Positions 52,399 to 60,066 of a stretch of DNA of 64,000 nucleotides are shown piece after piece. The notes under the pieces were generated by a model. The model saw only the letters and a program-made list of their open reading frames with translations. It was not told where the DNA came from and ran no database searches. Position 1 is the stretch's first letter. Each line of letters starts with the position of its first letter. A program made the position numbers and the translations under genes. This stretch comes from Haloparvum alkalitolerans (GTDB taxonomy: Archaea > Halobacteriota > Halobacteria > Halobacteriales > Haloferacaceae): assembly GCF_050122995.1 (NCBI RefSeq), contig NZ_JBNLIA010000002.1, forward strand, positions 186,001 through 250,000. Direction: 5' to 3'.

Positions 52399-52868
52399 GT
52401 TTAGTTGGTTGTTGCTTCGTGCATCAGTAGCTTTCTCCTGACCTGTGCCCGTCGCCCGTTCGTCGGGTACCAACATCGTCAGCGTGGTGCGGCCGGACTT
52501 GGCCTTGGATACTCATTACTGGTGCTTGGGTAGGGGTTGCGCTTGAAACATACAGCTATCCCTATAAGTGCTTTGTGCAAATTCTTCGCCCCTTGTGAAC
52601 GCCCCACACAGCCGTCAGACGCTCGGAAACGCCCGTTTCGCGATCGGTACCTTAGGGTGAGTTTTTGAGTATTGAGCCCTCACCAGACTGGGGTCAGCAA
52701 ATCGACCGCAACACCTACAACCGCGAGGGAACAAACGATTAACGGGCCCAACGGCGGCAGGCCATCAGAACCTTGGTAGGGGCTTTTTCGCCTGCCGTCG
52801 TCCGTCGCACGCTGAGCTGCGGCCGTCCCCATCGACCAGATGGCGCTCCCTCCGAAACGGATCACCGA
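52399..52868. other. Long upstream region of the S-layer-like gene
   Basis: About 470 nt. The first part (52399-52560) is the 5' region of the S-layer-like gene and may be a long leader, usual for highly expressed surface proteins. A minus-strand frame at 52680-52865 encodes MGTAAAQRATDDGRRKSPYQ then a hydrophobic helix PLGPLIVCSLAVVGVAVDLL. It could be a tiny membrane protein directly after the HEAR gene, but I give it low weight. Confidence 0.4.
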
Positions 52869-53600
52869 CTAATCCTCGTCGAACGCAACGTCGACAGCCG
52901 TGGACCACGATCCGAAGTGGCGCTGGTACGTCGCCAGGGAATGCTCGCCGTACTCAACGACATCGGTCGAGACGGGTTGCTCCCCGAGTTCGTCGGCCAG
53001 CCGATGCAGATCGGCGATGAGGGTCTCCTCAGAGAGCTTGGAGTCCTGCTCGGCGGGCTCGAATCCCGCCGCCTCAACCGCCTCGTTCCAGGACCCGAAT
53101 CGTCGCACGTACGTCCGCGTCCCGTACTGGCCGTAATCCTCCATCGCCTGAAAACTCGGTGGGGCACCGTGCTCGTCCGCCACGCGCTCGAGCTCTGCAA
53201 GCAGTTCGTCGTCCGTCGCGGGGCGTCCTCGCGAGCCGCTCGCGGCCGACTCGAGTCCTGCGGCCTCAAGCGAGGCCGTCCACGTCCCGAACGCCCGGCG
53301 ATAGGTCGACACCCAGTACTCGCCCTCGTCGTTCATCTCGCTCGCGGTCGGCGCGTGGCCGAGTTCCTCCGCGACTCTCGTTAGGTCGGCAAGGAGTTCC
53401 TCCTTCGAGACGCTCGTGGTCGGCTCGCGCGGCTCGAACCCTGCTTCCGCGAGCGTCGCCCGCCACGACCCGAAGCGGTCGTACAGGGTCGTCGCCGAGT
53501 GACTCCCATGGTCGCGATACTCCTGCAGTGTGGGCGCGCGCCCAAGATCGTCGCCGACTTCACGGACATCATCGAGGAGTTCGGCGTCGCTATAACGCAT
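52869..53600 (-). CDS. Homing-endonuclease-associated-repeat protein
   Basis: 243 residues from ATG 53600. Four repeats of about 55 residues: each begins with an acidic helix (LLDDVREVGDDLGRAPTLQE), then S/T-x-x-T-Y/L-x-R-F-G-S/T-W and A-x-E-A-G-F-E-P. This is the HEAR pattern normally linked to HNH or LAGLIDADG endonucleases and thought to bind DNA; no nuclease domain is present. Each repeat has aromatic-Gly-Ser-Trp as the core. It is a probable DNA-binding protein on the accessory region. Confidence 0.82.
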   Translation of the reverse strand: MRYSDAELLDDVREVGDDLGRAPTLQEYRDHGSHSATTLYDRFGSWRATLAEAGFEPREPTTSVSKEELLADLTRVAEELGHAPTASEMNDEGEYWVSTYRRAFGTWTASLEAAGLESAASGSRGRPATDDELLAELERVADEHGAPPSFQAMEDYGQYGTRTYVRRFGSWNEAVEAAGFEPAEQDSKLSEETLIADLHRLADELGEQPVSTDVVEYGEHSLATYQRHFGSWSTAVDVAFDED

Positions 53601-53932
53601 TGGCCTGCCGTTCGCCAAGCCGACCAATGAGTGTTTGGTCCGCGCCCGTGTGGGGGCCGCCCGAGGGACACTAACAGAGTTATCGCGAGAGCATCACGGC
53701 GATTCAGAGGGTATCTCCTGTGACGCAGGGGGCCATAGTTCACTCACGGGAAGCAGACATCCACCCCGATCGGTCGTGGCTGCGCGCGCAGCGACGAACG
53801 GAGCGAGCACGGAGCGGAGGGTGGGGCGGTGGGCGTGGGCTGGATGGTGCATCCTCGCCGGCTTCCGGGCCTGCACCGATGCCGATCAACCGCCTGCGGA
53901 TCCACACGGCAAAAAAAGGGGGCCGCGATGGC
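53601..53932. other. Intergenic region with GC-rich and A/G-run segments
   Basis: No credible gene; long open frames on the + strand continue antisense to flanking genes and are composition artefacts. A run AAAAAAAGGGGG near 53910-53922, just after the OB-fold gene end, could act in termination. No other structure recognised. Confidence 0.35.
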
Positions 53933-54781
53933 CTACGGGGTCAACCAGTCGTCACGGTCAGGGAAGGTGACCCGCGACCGGCCCGTCAGCGCCACCGAGA
54001 CGCGGCCCTCGTACCAGCTCGTCGCTGCGTCGTACAGCCGCACGCGCTCGCCTTCCTCGATGCGAGGTTGGTCGCTTTTGACCCAGCTGGTGACCTTGAT
54101 GCGCCCCGTCTCGTCCTCCAGGAGTCCGACTTGTTGAATGGCCGCACTGGTCGGCTCCCACAACTCCACGACGCGCCCTTCGATGGACACCTCGCCGCGA
54201 CCGACGTCCGCGACCGCGTCGATCGGGGTGAGCCGCCCGGGATCACGCTCGAGTTCCTCACTCGTCCGCATCACGGCCGTCGGCAGGTCCGTACCGTCCG
54301 CGACCCGCCGCGCCAGTCGTCGGCTCACGGCCGCCGCCGTCCAGCCGCCTTTCACGTCCGCGATCGTCCGCGCCTGCTCGTTCACGGCCGCCAGCTCGTC
54401 CCGGCTCAGCGTCTCCCGGGAATCCGGCTGCTCCGGCCCGGCCCACGCGTCCACGCTCGCGCGCCGTTCCGCGAACTCTTCTTGCCGCGCCTGACTGCCA
54501 GTCGCCGCTTGGCGCCGTGCCCGGGCTTCCCGGTCCGACGACTGCCGCCGGTCCCACCGCTCGCGCGTGCGCTCCTTCTCGAGCTCGCGTGCCAGCGCCT
54601 TCTCCTCCGCTTCCAGCGTCAGTCCGTGAAAGCCCGCATCCGGATGGTTCGCGTCCACCTTCGCGCGCACCTGCATGTCCACCGTCGGCCGCAACGGCTC
54701 CGCATCGTCGTCCGCCTCCGCTGCTTCCAAACCCTGTTCATCGACCGAAACTTCTTGACCGATAACGCGTTTACTACTCAT
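53933..54781 (-). CDS. OB-fold (RPA-like) DNA-binding protein
   Basis: 282 residues. The C-terminal third has the OB fold: IDAVADVGRGEVSIEGRVVELW, VGLLEDETGRIKVTSWVKSD, EGERVRLYDAATSWYEGRVSVAL. This is the single-strand-binding type used in archaeal RPA and related helicase-associated proteins. The middle is a long charged coiled coil (KALARELEKERTRERWDRRQSSDREARARRQ). There is no zinc motif. It may handle ssDNA in replication or conjugation of the element. The upstream region is a GC-rich non-coding block. Confidence 0.78.
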   Translation of the reverse strand: MSSKRVIGQEVSVDEQGLEAAEADDDAEPLRPTVDMQVRAKVDANHPDAGFHGLTLEAEEKALARELEKERTRERWDRRQSSDREARARRQAATGSQARQEEFAERRASVDAWAGPEQPDSRETLSRDELAAVNEQARTIADVKGGWTAAAVSRRLARRVADGTDLPTAVMRTSEELERDPGRLTPIDAVADVGRGEVSIEGRVVELWEPTSAAIQQVGLLEDETGRIKVTSWVKSDQPRIEEGERVRLYDAATSWYEGRVSVALTGRSRVTFPDRDDWLTP

Positions 54782-55204
54782 TGGAGTTCACTGACTCCTG
54801 AAGGCGCTCCCGACGCGGTACCGCCCGCGCCCTTACGCGGGATTTTCTCCAACTCACCGACGGAACCTACTGCGCGCGCCGCTCGCGCCTTCGCCTCGCG
54901 CCCCCTGTTGGGGCGCGAGCGGCGCGCGCCTCAGAGGAGAGTCCCAACCAGCACCGCGCGCCGACCCGCCCGGAGCGAGCGGCCAGCGCATTCCCCGTTC
55001 GCCGCGACGCAACTACGTCCGTCGCGGTCGGCTCTGCCGAGGTCCGCAGGACCCGAACGGGTGAAGCGCTGGCGCCGAGGGCACATCCACTTTAGCCCGG
55101 CAGCCCGCCCGCTACTGCAGGCAGGCAGCCCGGAATGGTCGGTCGCGAGCGACGCGGAGGGCGGCACGCGGCGCGCGGGGCGGGCCGTCACACACTCATC
55201 AAAA
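54782..55204. other. GC-rich non-coding block with strong inverted repeats
   Basis: About 420 nt without a protein-like frame. It contains the 18-bp perfect inverted repeat at 54872-54889 and 54912-54929, with an inner alternative hairpin, and several G+C-only tracts. Such structure is compatible with a replication or transfer origin, a structured RNA or strong terminators. No DnaA-like or ORB box was recognised. Confidence 0.5.
54872..54929. repeat. 18-bp perfect inverted repeat with nested hairpin
   Basis: Left arm GCGCGCGCCGCTCGCGCC (54872-54889) and right arm GGCGCGAGCGGCGCGCGC (54912-54929) are exact reverse complements, spaced by 22 nt. Inside, CTCGCGCCCC pairs with GGGGCGCGAG around CTGTT. 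The right arm can therefore pair with either of two partners, giving a switch-like or cruciform structure. Confidence 0.75.
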
Positions 55205-55466
55205 TCAGGCGTGTGTCGGTGCGCTTCGTACCAGAAATACTACCTCGTGCTGATTATTCGCGGCTGCGGCGTGGATATCCTGATACTGCGTGATATCGCG
55301 GAGTTCTGCGACCACTTCCGGAGAGACGACTACGTCACAGGAGGTGAGCAGGTACTGGAACGGCTCCGGAAGTCGGGTCCGACGGCTGCATCCGCACGGG
55401 CACTGCGCGGCTGACGAGGGCGCTGGTGTCAGCGACGACCGTTCGCAGTCGTCTACCGCTCAGCAA
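55205..55466 (-). pseudogene. PIN-domain toxin remnant, frameshifted and truncated
   Basis: From TTG 55466 (overlapping the previous gene) the minus strand reads LRTVVADTSALVSRAV, the PIN start with catalytic Asp. The frame then changes around 55355-55400, and the next frame continues QYLLTSCDVVVSPEVVAELR, DITQYQDIHAAAANN, with the second conserved Glu, before an unrelated tail and TGA at 55205. A typical PIN protein is 130-150 residues; this one has lost its frame and C-terminus. Identification rests on motif reading. Confidence 0.55.
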
Positions 55467-55687
55467 TCGTCGTCGGTCCCGGTGTCGACTGTCGTCACGT
55501 CCCCCTCGTAGATGTCGACGTCGTTAGGGGCAGCGAGATCGAGTGGCTCGTCCTCGAAGTCAGCTTTGAGAAGTCGTAGTCGCTTGGCGGACTTAGCACC
55601 AACGAGGACTGTGAGCTGGTCAACGGTGAGACCAGCATTGTAGTACGTAGTTGCGATCGCCTTCGGAAGCGGGTCTCCGCCGCTCAT
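55460..55687 (-). CDS. Antitoxin-like small protein upstream of PIN remnant
   Basis: 75 residues: SGGDPLPKAIATTYYNAGLTVDQLTVLVGAKSAKRLRLLKADFEDEP then an acidic tail. A helical N-terminal DNA-binding-like part with K/R (AKSAKRLRLLK) and an acidic C-terminus resemble antitoxins encoded before PIN toxins in haloarchaea. It overlaps the PIN remnant and the preceding gene by a few bases. Its toxin is broken, so it may be orphaned. Confidence 0.55.
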   Translation of the reverse strand: MSGGDPLPKAIATTYYNAGLTVDQLTVLVGAKSAKRLRLLKADFEDEPLDLAAPNDVDIYEGDVTTVDTGTDDDC

Positions 55688-55914
55688 CGGTCGCGCAGCC
55701 GATCGCGAGCGGCTGCAAACCGAACTGGATCCGTATCGCCAGCGGCAGCCATGTCGTTTGCCGACTGGAGCTGCGAGTCAATAAGCCGATTCTGTTGGCG
55801 TGACCACTCCCTGTCGTCGTGCGTCCGAACGTACTCAGCCCATTGTTTGATCATCGCTCGCCGTTGTTCCGTGTTTCGGCGGTGATCGTCCTCAAATTCC
55901 TGTGAGTTCAGCAT
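55684..55914 (-). CDS. Small charged protein in nucleotidyltransferase operon
   Basis: 76 residues from ATG 55914 (an ATG 18 nt upstream is also in frame). Strongly helical and charged: EFEDDHRRNTEQRRAMIKQWAEYVRTHDDREWSRQQNRLIDSQLQSAND. It starts inside the end of the nucleotidyltransferase gene (23-nt overlap) and its stop overlaps the next start by 4 nt, so expression is coupled. It could be the antitoxin or partner of the nucleotidyltransferase-fold protein. Confidence 0.6.
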   Translation of the reverse strand: MLNSQEFEDDHRRNTEQRRAMIKQWAEYVRTHDDREWSRQQNRLIDSQLQSANDMAAAGDTDPVRFAAARDRLRDR

Positions 55915-56503
55915 AGTAGTCCTCAACCCCAAGCTCGTTGACGTACGTTTCGAACTGCTCCGTGTTAAATCGTTCCTCGAAGGTCAAGTACAGGTGGAGT
56001 GCATCCTCGAAGTCCTTCCCGCTGAGGCTGTCTGCAGCTTGTGCAAGTCGGAGTTTGTACGCGATTTGGAGTTCAAGCGGACTGATCTCGATCTGCCCCT
56101 CATCGAATGTCACCGTAAGGGGATTGGAGAGGGCTTCACGCTCAACGTCGTTTGAAACAAACCATGTTTCGAAGTTCGGGTACATCTCCCCTTCTTCGGC
56201 AATCCGGATGCGGCTCCCCTCACTTAGCATCGAATACATCTCATCAAGCGGCATCGCTATCCCCCAGTACCCCTGATTTTTGAGTTCGGTAACTAACTGC
56301 TCAGTCTCCGTTTCGGACAGGGATTCCAGAATGATGTCGATGTCCTCTGTCGATCGAGAGCGCCCAGTGAGGATGGCGACGTACCCACTAACGATGACGT
56401 AGTTGACATCGCAGGCGTCGAGGATCTGCGTGAATTCGAGTACATCTTTGTCGAGCTCTGAAAGCTCCCGTGAAACCGTGAGCGTGTCGTCACTGAGCTC
56501 CAT
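55892..56503 (-). CDS. Nucleotidyltransferase-fold protein (DUF6036/AbiEii-like)
   Basis: 203 residues. The fold is shown by FTQILDACDVNYVIVSGYVAILTGRSRSTEDIDIILE, i.e. G-x-x-A-x-x-x-G-R-x-R-x-T-x-D-I-D, which supplies the two metal-binding Asp residues. SPLELQIAYKLRLAQAADSLSGKDFEDALHLY then matches the C-terminal helix pair (K-x-x-K/R, D-x-x-D) of AbiEii/DUF6036 proteins. Such proteins act as toxins in abortive-infection or toxin-antitoxin modules. It is the first gene of an overlapping three-gene minus-strand operon. Confidence 0.78.
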   Translation of the reverse strand: MELSDDTLTVSRELSELDKDVLEFTQILDACDVNYVIVSGYVAILTGRSRSTEDIDIILESLSETETEQLVTELKNQGYWGIAMPLDEMYSMLSEGSRIRIAEEGEMYPNFETWFVSNDVEREALSNPLTVTFDEGQIEISPLELQIAYKLRLAQAADSLSGKDFEDALHLYLTFEERFNTEQFETYVNELGVEDYYAELTGI

Positions 56504-56572
56504 CAGTTCTCTCCATGGAACGCCGATAAACTGACCACTGCGTCATTTGTGTCGGGACGTCCATTTCGATGC

Positions 56573-57148
56573 TCATACGTTAACTCCTTCTTCGGTATCA
56601 TGACGTACATCCTCACTGATCTCGTAGTGCTCGTGGACGACGGGCCGGAGCGCCTGCAGAATCAGCTCCGCAGCTAGCGGCGAGATGTCCAGCTCCTCAG
56701 CCATCAGTCGGTGGGTCACCTCACCGCGTTCGCGGGCGACCGCGTAGGTGAGCGCGGTCGCGAGGCCGGCGACGCCGTGGCGGTCCATGTACGTGTCGAT
56801 GTCGACGTCCGTCTTGCGCCGCCCAACGGCGTCGATCAGCGCCGGCGTGATCGTGTACTCGCGGTCGCCCGCGGTCGTCGTCACGGTCAGGTCGATCTCC
56901 CGGGCGGCGTACCGGCGTGGCTGCTCGTCGTCGGTGACGTCGACGACGCCAGCGTCGACGAGCCGGTTGACGTAGCTGTAGGCCGTTCCCTGGGCGAGAT
57001 CGAGGTCGTCCATCACGTCCCGGACGGTCGCCTCCTCCCGGGCGAGATACGCGTACAGTTTGGCCAGCTGTGGCTCCTCGAGGAGGTCAGCGACCGAGAG
57101 GAAGTCTTGGACGATGTCACCGTCGGCGCGGTTTGAGGTGCGTGACAC
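56573..57148 (-). CDS. Winged-helix regulator (haloarchaeal, DUF7437-like)
   Basis: 191 residues. DFLSVADLLEEPQLAKLYAYLAREEATVRDVMDDLDLAQGTAYSYVNRLVDAGVV is a TrmB/ArsR-type wHTH, then YAAREIDLTVTTTAGDREYTITPALIDAVGRRK. A C-terminal helical region with MDRHGVAGLATALTYAVARERGEVTHRLMAEELDISPLAAELILQAL follows. I recall such plasmid proteins as DUF7437. It probably regulates genes of the accessory element. It ends 70 nt before the nucleotidyltransferase gene in the same orientation. Confidence 0.75.
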   Translation of the reverse strand: MSRTSNRADGDIVQDFLSVADLLEEPQLAKLYAYLAREEATVRDVMDDLDLAQGTAYSYVNRLVDAGVVDVTDDEQPRRYAAREIDLTVTTTAGDREYTITPALIDAVGRRKTDVDIDTYMDRHGVAGLATALTYAVARERGEVTHRLMAEELDISPLAAELILQALRPVVHEHYEISEDVRHDTEEGVNV

Positions 57149-57196
57149 GGGCGTTATTGATTGCAGATTACAGCGAATCAGTAAAGAGTGTTTGGG

Positions 57197-57535
57197 TCAC
57201 TCCCCCGGCATCGCGACGAGATGCTCCTCGAGATCACGCGTCCAGTACGTCGCGAGCCCGCCCGGACTGCAGCGAGGGCACAGCTGCAACGGGCCTTCCA
57301 GATGCCCCAGTTCGACTCGGAACCGGGTGAGCGCCGCGAGCGTGTCGACGACCAGTCCACAGTCATCACAGGCGACGTGATCGCGATCGTCGGGATCCGG
57401 CTCCGTCTGAATCGCGCAGTCGACGCAGATCGGGTGGGTGACCTGTTCGTCCTGTCCCCAGGTGTGTGTCTCGCCAGTCTCGGTACCGGGTGGGGCATCG
57501 CAGAACGCACAGCCAACGAGGGTCTGCTGCATCAC
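57197..57535 (-). CDS. Multi-zinc-finger small protein
   Basis: 112 residues with three C-x2-C pairs plus one: CAFCDAPPG, PICVDCAIQ, VACDDCGLV and LCPRCSPGG, enough for two zinc sites. The start, MQQTLVGCAFCD, follows the stop of the next gene by a 4-nt overlap. The protein ends WTRDLEEHLVAMPGE. No nuclease or enzyme motif. Small zinc proteins of this kind recur on haloarchaeal plasmids. Coupled to the 96-residue gene upstream. Confidence 0.7.
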   Translation of the reverse strand: MMQQTLVGCAFCDAPPGTETGETHTWGQDEQVTHPICVDCAIQTEPDPDDRDHVACDDCGLVVDTLAALTRFRVELGHLEGPLQLCPRCSPGGLATYWTRDLEEHLVAMPGE

Positions 57536-57822
57536 TCGCCCTCCGCGTCGGCGTCGCGACCGACCGTCCAGCCACGGTGGAAGACAGCCAGCTGCGTCGA
57601 TGAGTCGAACGCGGTACCGCTCGGCTCGTGAACCAGAACTTGGTCCTCGGGAACCGGAGTGACGATGTCCGCGTCGACGAGGTCGTTGATCAGGTTCTGC
57701 GCAGTCGCGTCGTCGACGTCCGCCGTGTCAACCCGGGAGGCGTCGCGGTCCTGAGCAAGCTGTTCTTTCTCGAACTGTTCGTAATCAGCACTCGTGTCGT
57801 CGTGGAGATCGGGCATCGCCAT
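57532..57822 (-). CDS. Small acidic protein
   Basis: 96 residues, very acidic: LHDDTSADYEQFEKEQLAQDRDASRVDTADVDDATAQNLINDLVDADIVTPVPEDQVLVHEPSGTAFDSSTQLAVFHRGW. The last half has a short winged-helix-like pattern (LINDLVDADIV...VLVHEP). It is coupled to the zinc protein downstream by a 4-nt overlap. Function unknown. Confidence 0.6.
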   Translation of the reverse strand: MAMPDLHDDTSADYEQFEKEQLAQDRDASRVDTADVDDATAQNLINDLVDADIVTPVPEDQVLVHEPSGTAFDSSTQLAVFHRGWTVGRDADAEGE

Positions 57823-58014
57823 TATGAGTCACGCCGCGCACGCTATCGCGCGCTGCACGCCTTCCGGCGCGGACAAACTCCGTACACCTCCTCGCGAATG
57901 TCGAAGGGTTTCGTTCTCAGCTCTTGTTGTTGGATCTGTCGTTGTGGAGCAACACGGTTTGGTGGTCATGGTACCGGAGCCACAGAGCGGGACAAACCGG
58001 TCCTGACCACCGAC

Positions 58015-58941
58015 TCAGGACCGGCTCTCAGCGACCGCCTCGATCACCCGCTCGCTCGTCCGGCTGATCCGTTCGAGGCGCTCCTCGATCACTTCCGTTT
58101 CATCACCGATCCACGCCACGAGGTAGAACGCGGAGCCGCTCATGTCGAGGCCGAAGTGGCGTCCCACCACGTACGCGACCGCCTCGGCTTCCACTTCTCG
58201 CTTTGCTCGTTCGGGTGCATCGTGGTCCCCGTGCAACAGGGCGTGTGCGAGCTCGTGAACGAGCACGCCCGCCATCGCGGCCGGCTCAGCCTCCTTGAGA
58301 GTGACCAGTGGTCCCTCAGCGGGGTACGCACACACGCCGTTCGCGTCTCCGTGTGACCAGTCGTCCGGGTCGCGGACACGGACCTCGATGCCGAGGTCGA
58401 CGGCCGCGTTCAGCAGGGCAGGGAACAGGGCTGACGCCTCGCCGCTCGCGGTCGTCTCCAGCTCCGGAAGCGGTTCGCCCGCCGTCTGGGAGACGTCGAA
58501 CACGGGAACAGGTTTGAAGCCGACAACACCTTCGTCCCACTCCTCAGGCGGCGTGTCGTCGTACGCACAATCGGCGTCGTCGTGGTAGGATGGGGAGTTC
58601 CCGCACGCAGGACATTGCGACGAGATGAGCGGGGCCCAGATCCAGATCGCCGATTCCCCCTCTTGGACGTGTCTGTCGAACTCCTCCTGCCAGGTCCGAT
58701 AGCCGGCGACCTTCGACGCCTCCGGACACTGCAACGCGATGAGGAGGGTGTTGCGGTGGGAGTACTCGTGGAAGCGTTGGTGAACGTCGAGCCACGCTTG
58801 GAACCGGTCGCTGGCACGGGCGTCGTCGACGGCCGTCACCAACTCGTCGACCCAGTCACTGATCGTGCTGTGCATCCGGTCGGAACGGGAGTCGGCGTCG
58901 TCGAAGGCGACGCGCTCGTCCCGTGCGGGTTCGGCAGCCAT
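58015..58941 (-). CDS. ArdC-like ssDNA-binding zincin protein, copy 2
   Basis: 308 residues from ATG 58941; a longer frame extends 5' through leader element F and beyond but is not protein-like. The N-terminal ArdC domain (WLDVHQRFHEYSHRNTLLI, CPEASKVAGYRTWQEEFDRHV, ESAIWIWAP) with zinc knuckle CPACGNSPSYHDDADCAYD is followed by LVHELAHALLHGD and EVEAEAVAYVVGRHFGLDMSG. It is very similar to copy 1 at 39849-40784 in both domains and diverges in the middle. It is likely a plasmid/ICE antirestriction-type protein. Confidence 0.88.
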   Translation of the reverse strand: MAAEPARDERVAFDDADSRSDRMHSTISDWVDELVTAVDDARASDRFQAWLDVHQRFHEYSHRNTLLIALQCPEASKVAGYRTWQEEFDRHVQEGESAIWIWAPLISSQCPACGNSPSYHDDADCAYDDTPPEEWDEGVVGFKPVPVFDVSQTAGEPLPELETTASGEASALFPALLNAAVDLGIEVRVRDPDDWSHGDANGVCAYPAEGPLVTLKEAEPAAMAGVLVHELAHALLHGDHDAPERAKREVEAEAVAYVVGRHFGLDMSGSAFYLVAWIGDETEVIEERLERISRTSERVIEAVAESRS

Positions 58942-58950
58942 ACTGTCTCG

Positions 58951-58988
58951 CTCCGCACCCATCGCGGAGCGCGACAATCCCCCCGAGC
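58951..58988 (-). promoter_or_regulatory. Shared leader element F (before ArdC copy 2)
   Basis: Minus strand: CTCGGGGGGATTGT, then a perfect hairpin CGCTCCGC-GATGGGT-GCGGAGCG that ends about 9 nt before the ATG 58941. TCGGGGGGATTGT is identical in element G. The loop keeps GGGT, while the stem is quite different from A-E. Confidence 0.62.
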
Positions 58989-59028
58989 GATCGGTACTGA
59001 AAAAGGGACGCTGTGAAAAGCCGACTGC

Positions 59029-59838
59029 ATGGCTGACGGAGGCACACCACACGCCACGCACACGTTCGAGGAGACGCTGTCGGCCGCCCCGGAGGGTGAC
59101 CCACTCCTCGCGGTTTGCCGGCAGTATCCCACGCTCAGGGACGTCATCACCACCACGCACGATGCCGGCGTCGACACCGGGCCGGACCTCCGTGTTGTGG
59201 CTCCGAAATCCGTTCTCCACGAGCTCAAGCGGGAGTTCGGCACCGCGTGGCTCGCGGGGGATCTGGTCGACGCCGGGCACCTCTCGTTCCACGAGACGAC
59301 CACGGAGCTTCCGACCTCCGTGTTCGCGACCGACACACGCGTCGACAATCCGATCCCACTCGGGGACCGCGTGGCGAGTACGACGACCGCGGACGAAACG
59401 CTCGCGAACGAGGTCCACACGACGTACTGGGAGGACCTCGACACCACCGACTACGTGCTGCCGTTTGCGGGCCGCGAACGGCTGCTAGAGACGTTCGCCA
59501 CGGAATGCGATGAGACGGTCGCAGAGGCGTTCGCGACGGGCGTCGAAGCGAACCGGGAGCAGGGAAGCCCGCTCACGGTCGGTGCGGTGGTGATCCTTGC
59601 TGGTGCCCACGGGGAGGAGCTCCACTACGACGTCGGCCGCTGGGCGGAGTATCAGGGTGTCCGCAGCAAGGCCAGTCTCAGCCGGATCAAACAGGACCTC
59701 GAGGATGCCGATTTGGTGACCACTTCGAAGGTCCAGCGGGATGTTGGCCGGCCACGTCAGCGGTTGCACCGCGGTGAAGCAGTTGCGAATGCCGACATGC
59801 CGACGCTCGTCGAGCGCACGGTCGACGCGCTCGACTGA
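59029..59838 (+). CDS. Haloarchaeal transcriptional regulator-like protein (DUF5821/TbsP-like)
   Basis: 269 residues. The N-terminal two thirds have ARDC-like acidic and beta segments (LRVVAPKSVLHELKREFGTAWLAGDLVDAGHLSFHETTTELPTSVFATD). The C-terminus is a winged-helix (VGRWAEYQGVRSKASLSRIKQDLEDADLVTTSKVQRDVGRPRQRL). The layout fits haloarchaeal DUF5821/TbsP-type regulators from memory. It is divergent from ArdC copy 2, sharing about 85 nt of upstream DNA. The target is unknown. Confidence 0.6.
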   Translation: MADGGTPHATHTFEETLSAAPEGDPLLAVCRQYPTLRDVITTTHDAGVDTGPDLRVVAPKSVLHELKREFGTAWLAGDLVDAGHLSFHETTTELPTSVFATDTRVDNPIPLGDRVASTTTADETLANEVHTTYWEDLDTTDYVLPFAGRERLLETFATECDETVAEAFATGVEANREQGSPLTVGAVVILAGAHGEELHYDVGRWAEYQGVRSKASLSRIKQDLEDADLVTTSKVQRDVGRPRQRLHRGEAVANADMPTLVERTVDALD

Positions 59839-60066
59839 TCGGCCCTGCTCGGGGCATCCTCAGCACCTGCGACATTCCAACATGAGTGCGTTCAGTACTG
59901 TATAGCGATATCGAATGGCCCTGTTGGGCTCTGTTGGAGTATCATTCATCATATATATTCTCACCTGAAACAGCGGATCGATGAAAACTGCATATCAACC
60001 AGTTACTGCACAGATCACCAGTGTGGCTGTCCGGGATAGCGGTTCGTTATCCCCAGCTAGATACAC

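Noticed and set aside
50362..52404. 680-codon + strand open frame opposite the S-layer-like gene
   Set aside because: Composition artefact: acidic GC-rich codons give long antisense frames full of Val/Arg/Asp without family motifs; the minus strand has signal, repeats and anchor.
53720..55414. 564-codon + strand open frame
   Set aside because: Runs antisense to the OB-fold gene and through GC-rich non-coding DNA; Arg/Pro/Ala-rich with no domain.
58942..59418. N-terminal extension of ArdC copy 2
   Set aside because: Lies antisense to the divergent regulator gene and through leader element F; copy 1 has no such extension.
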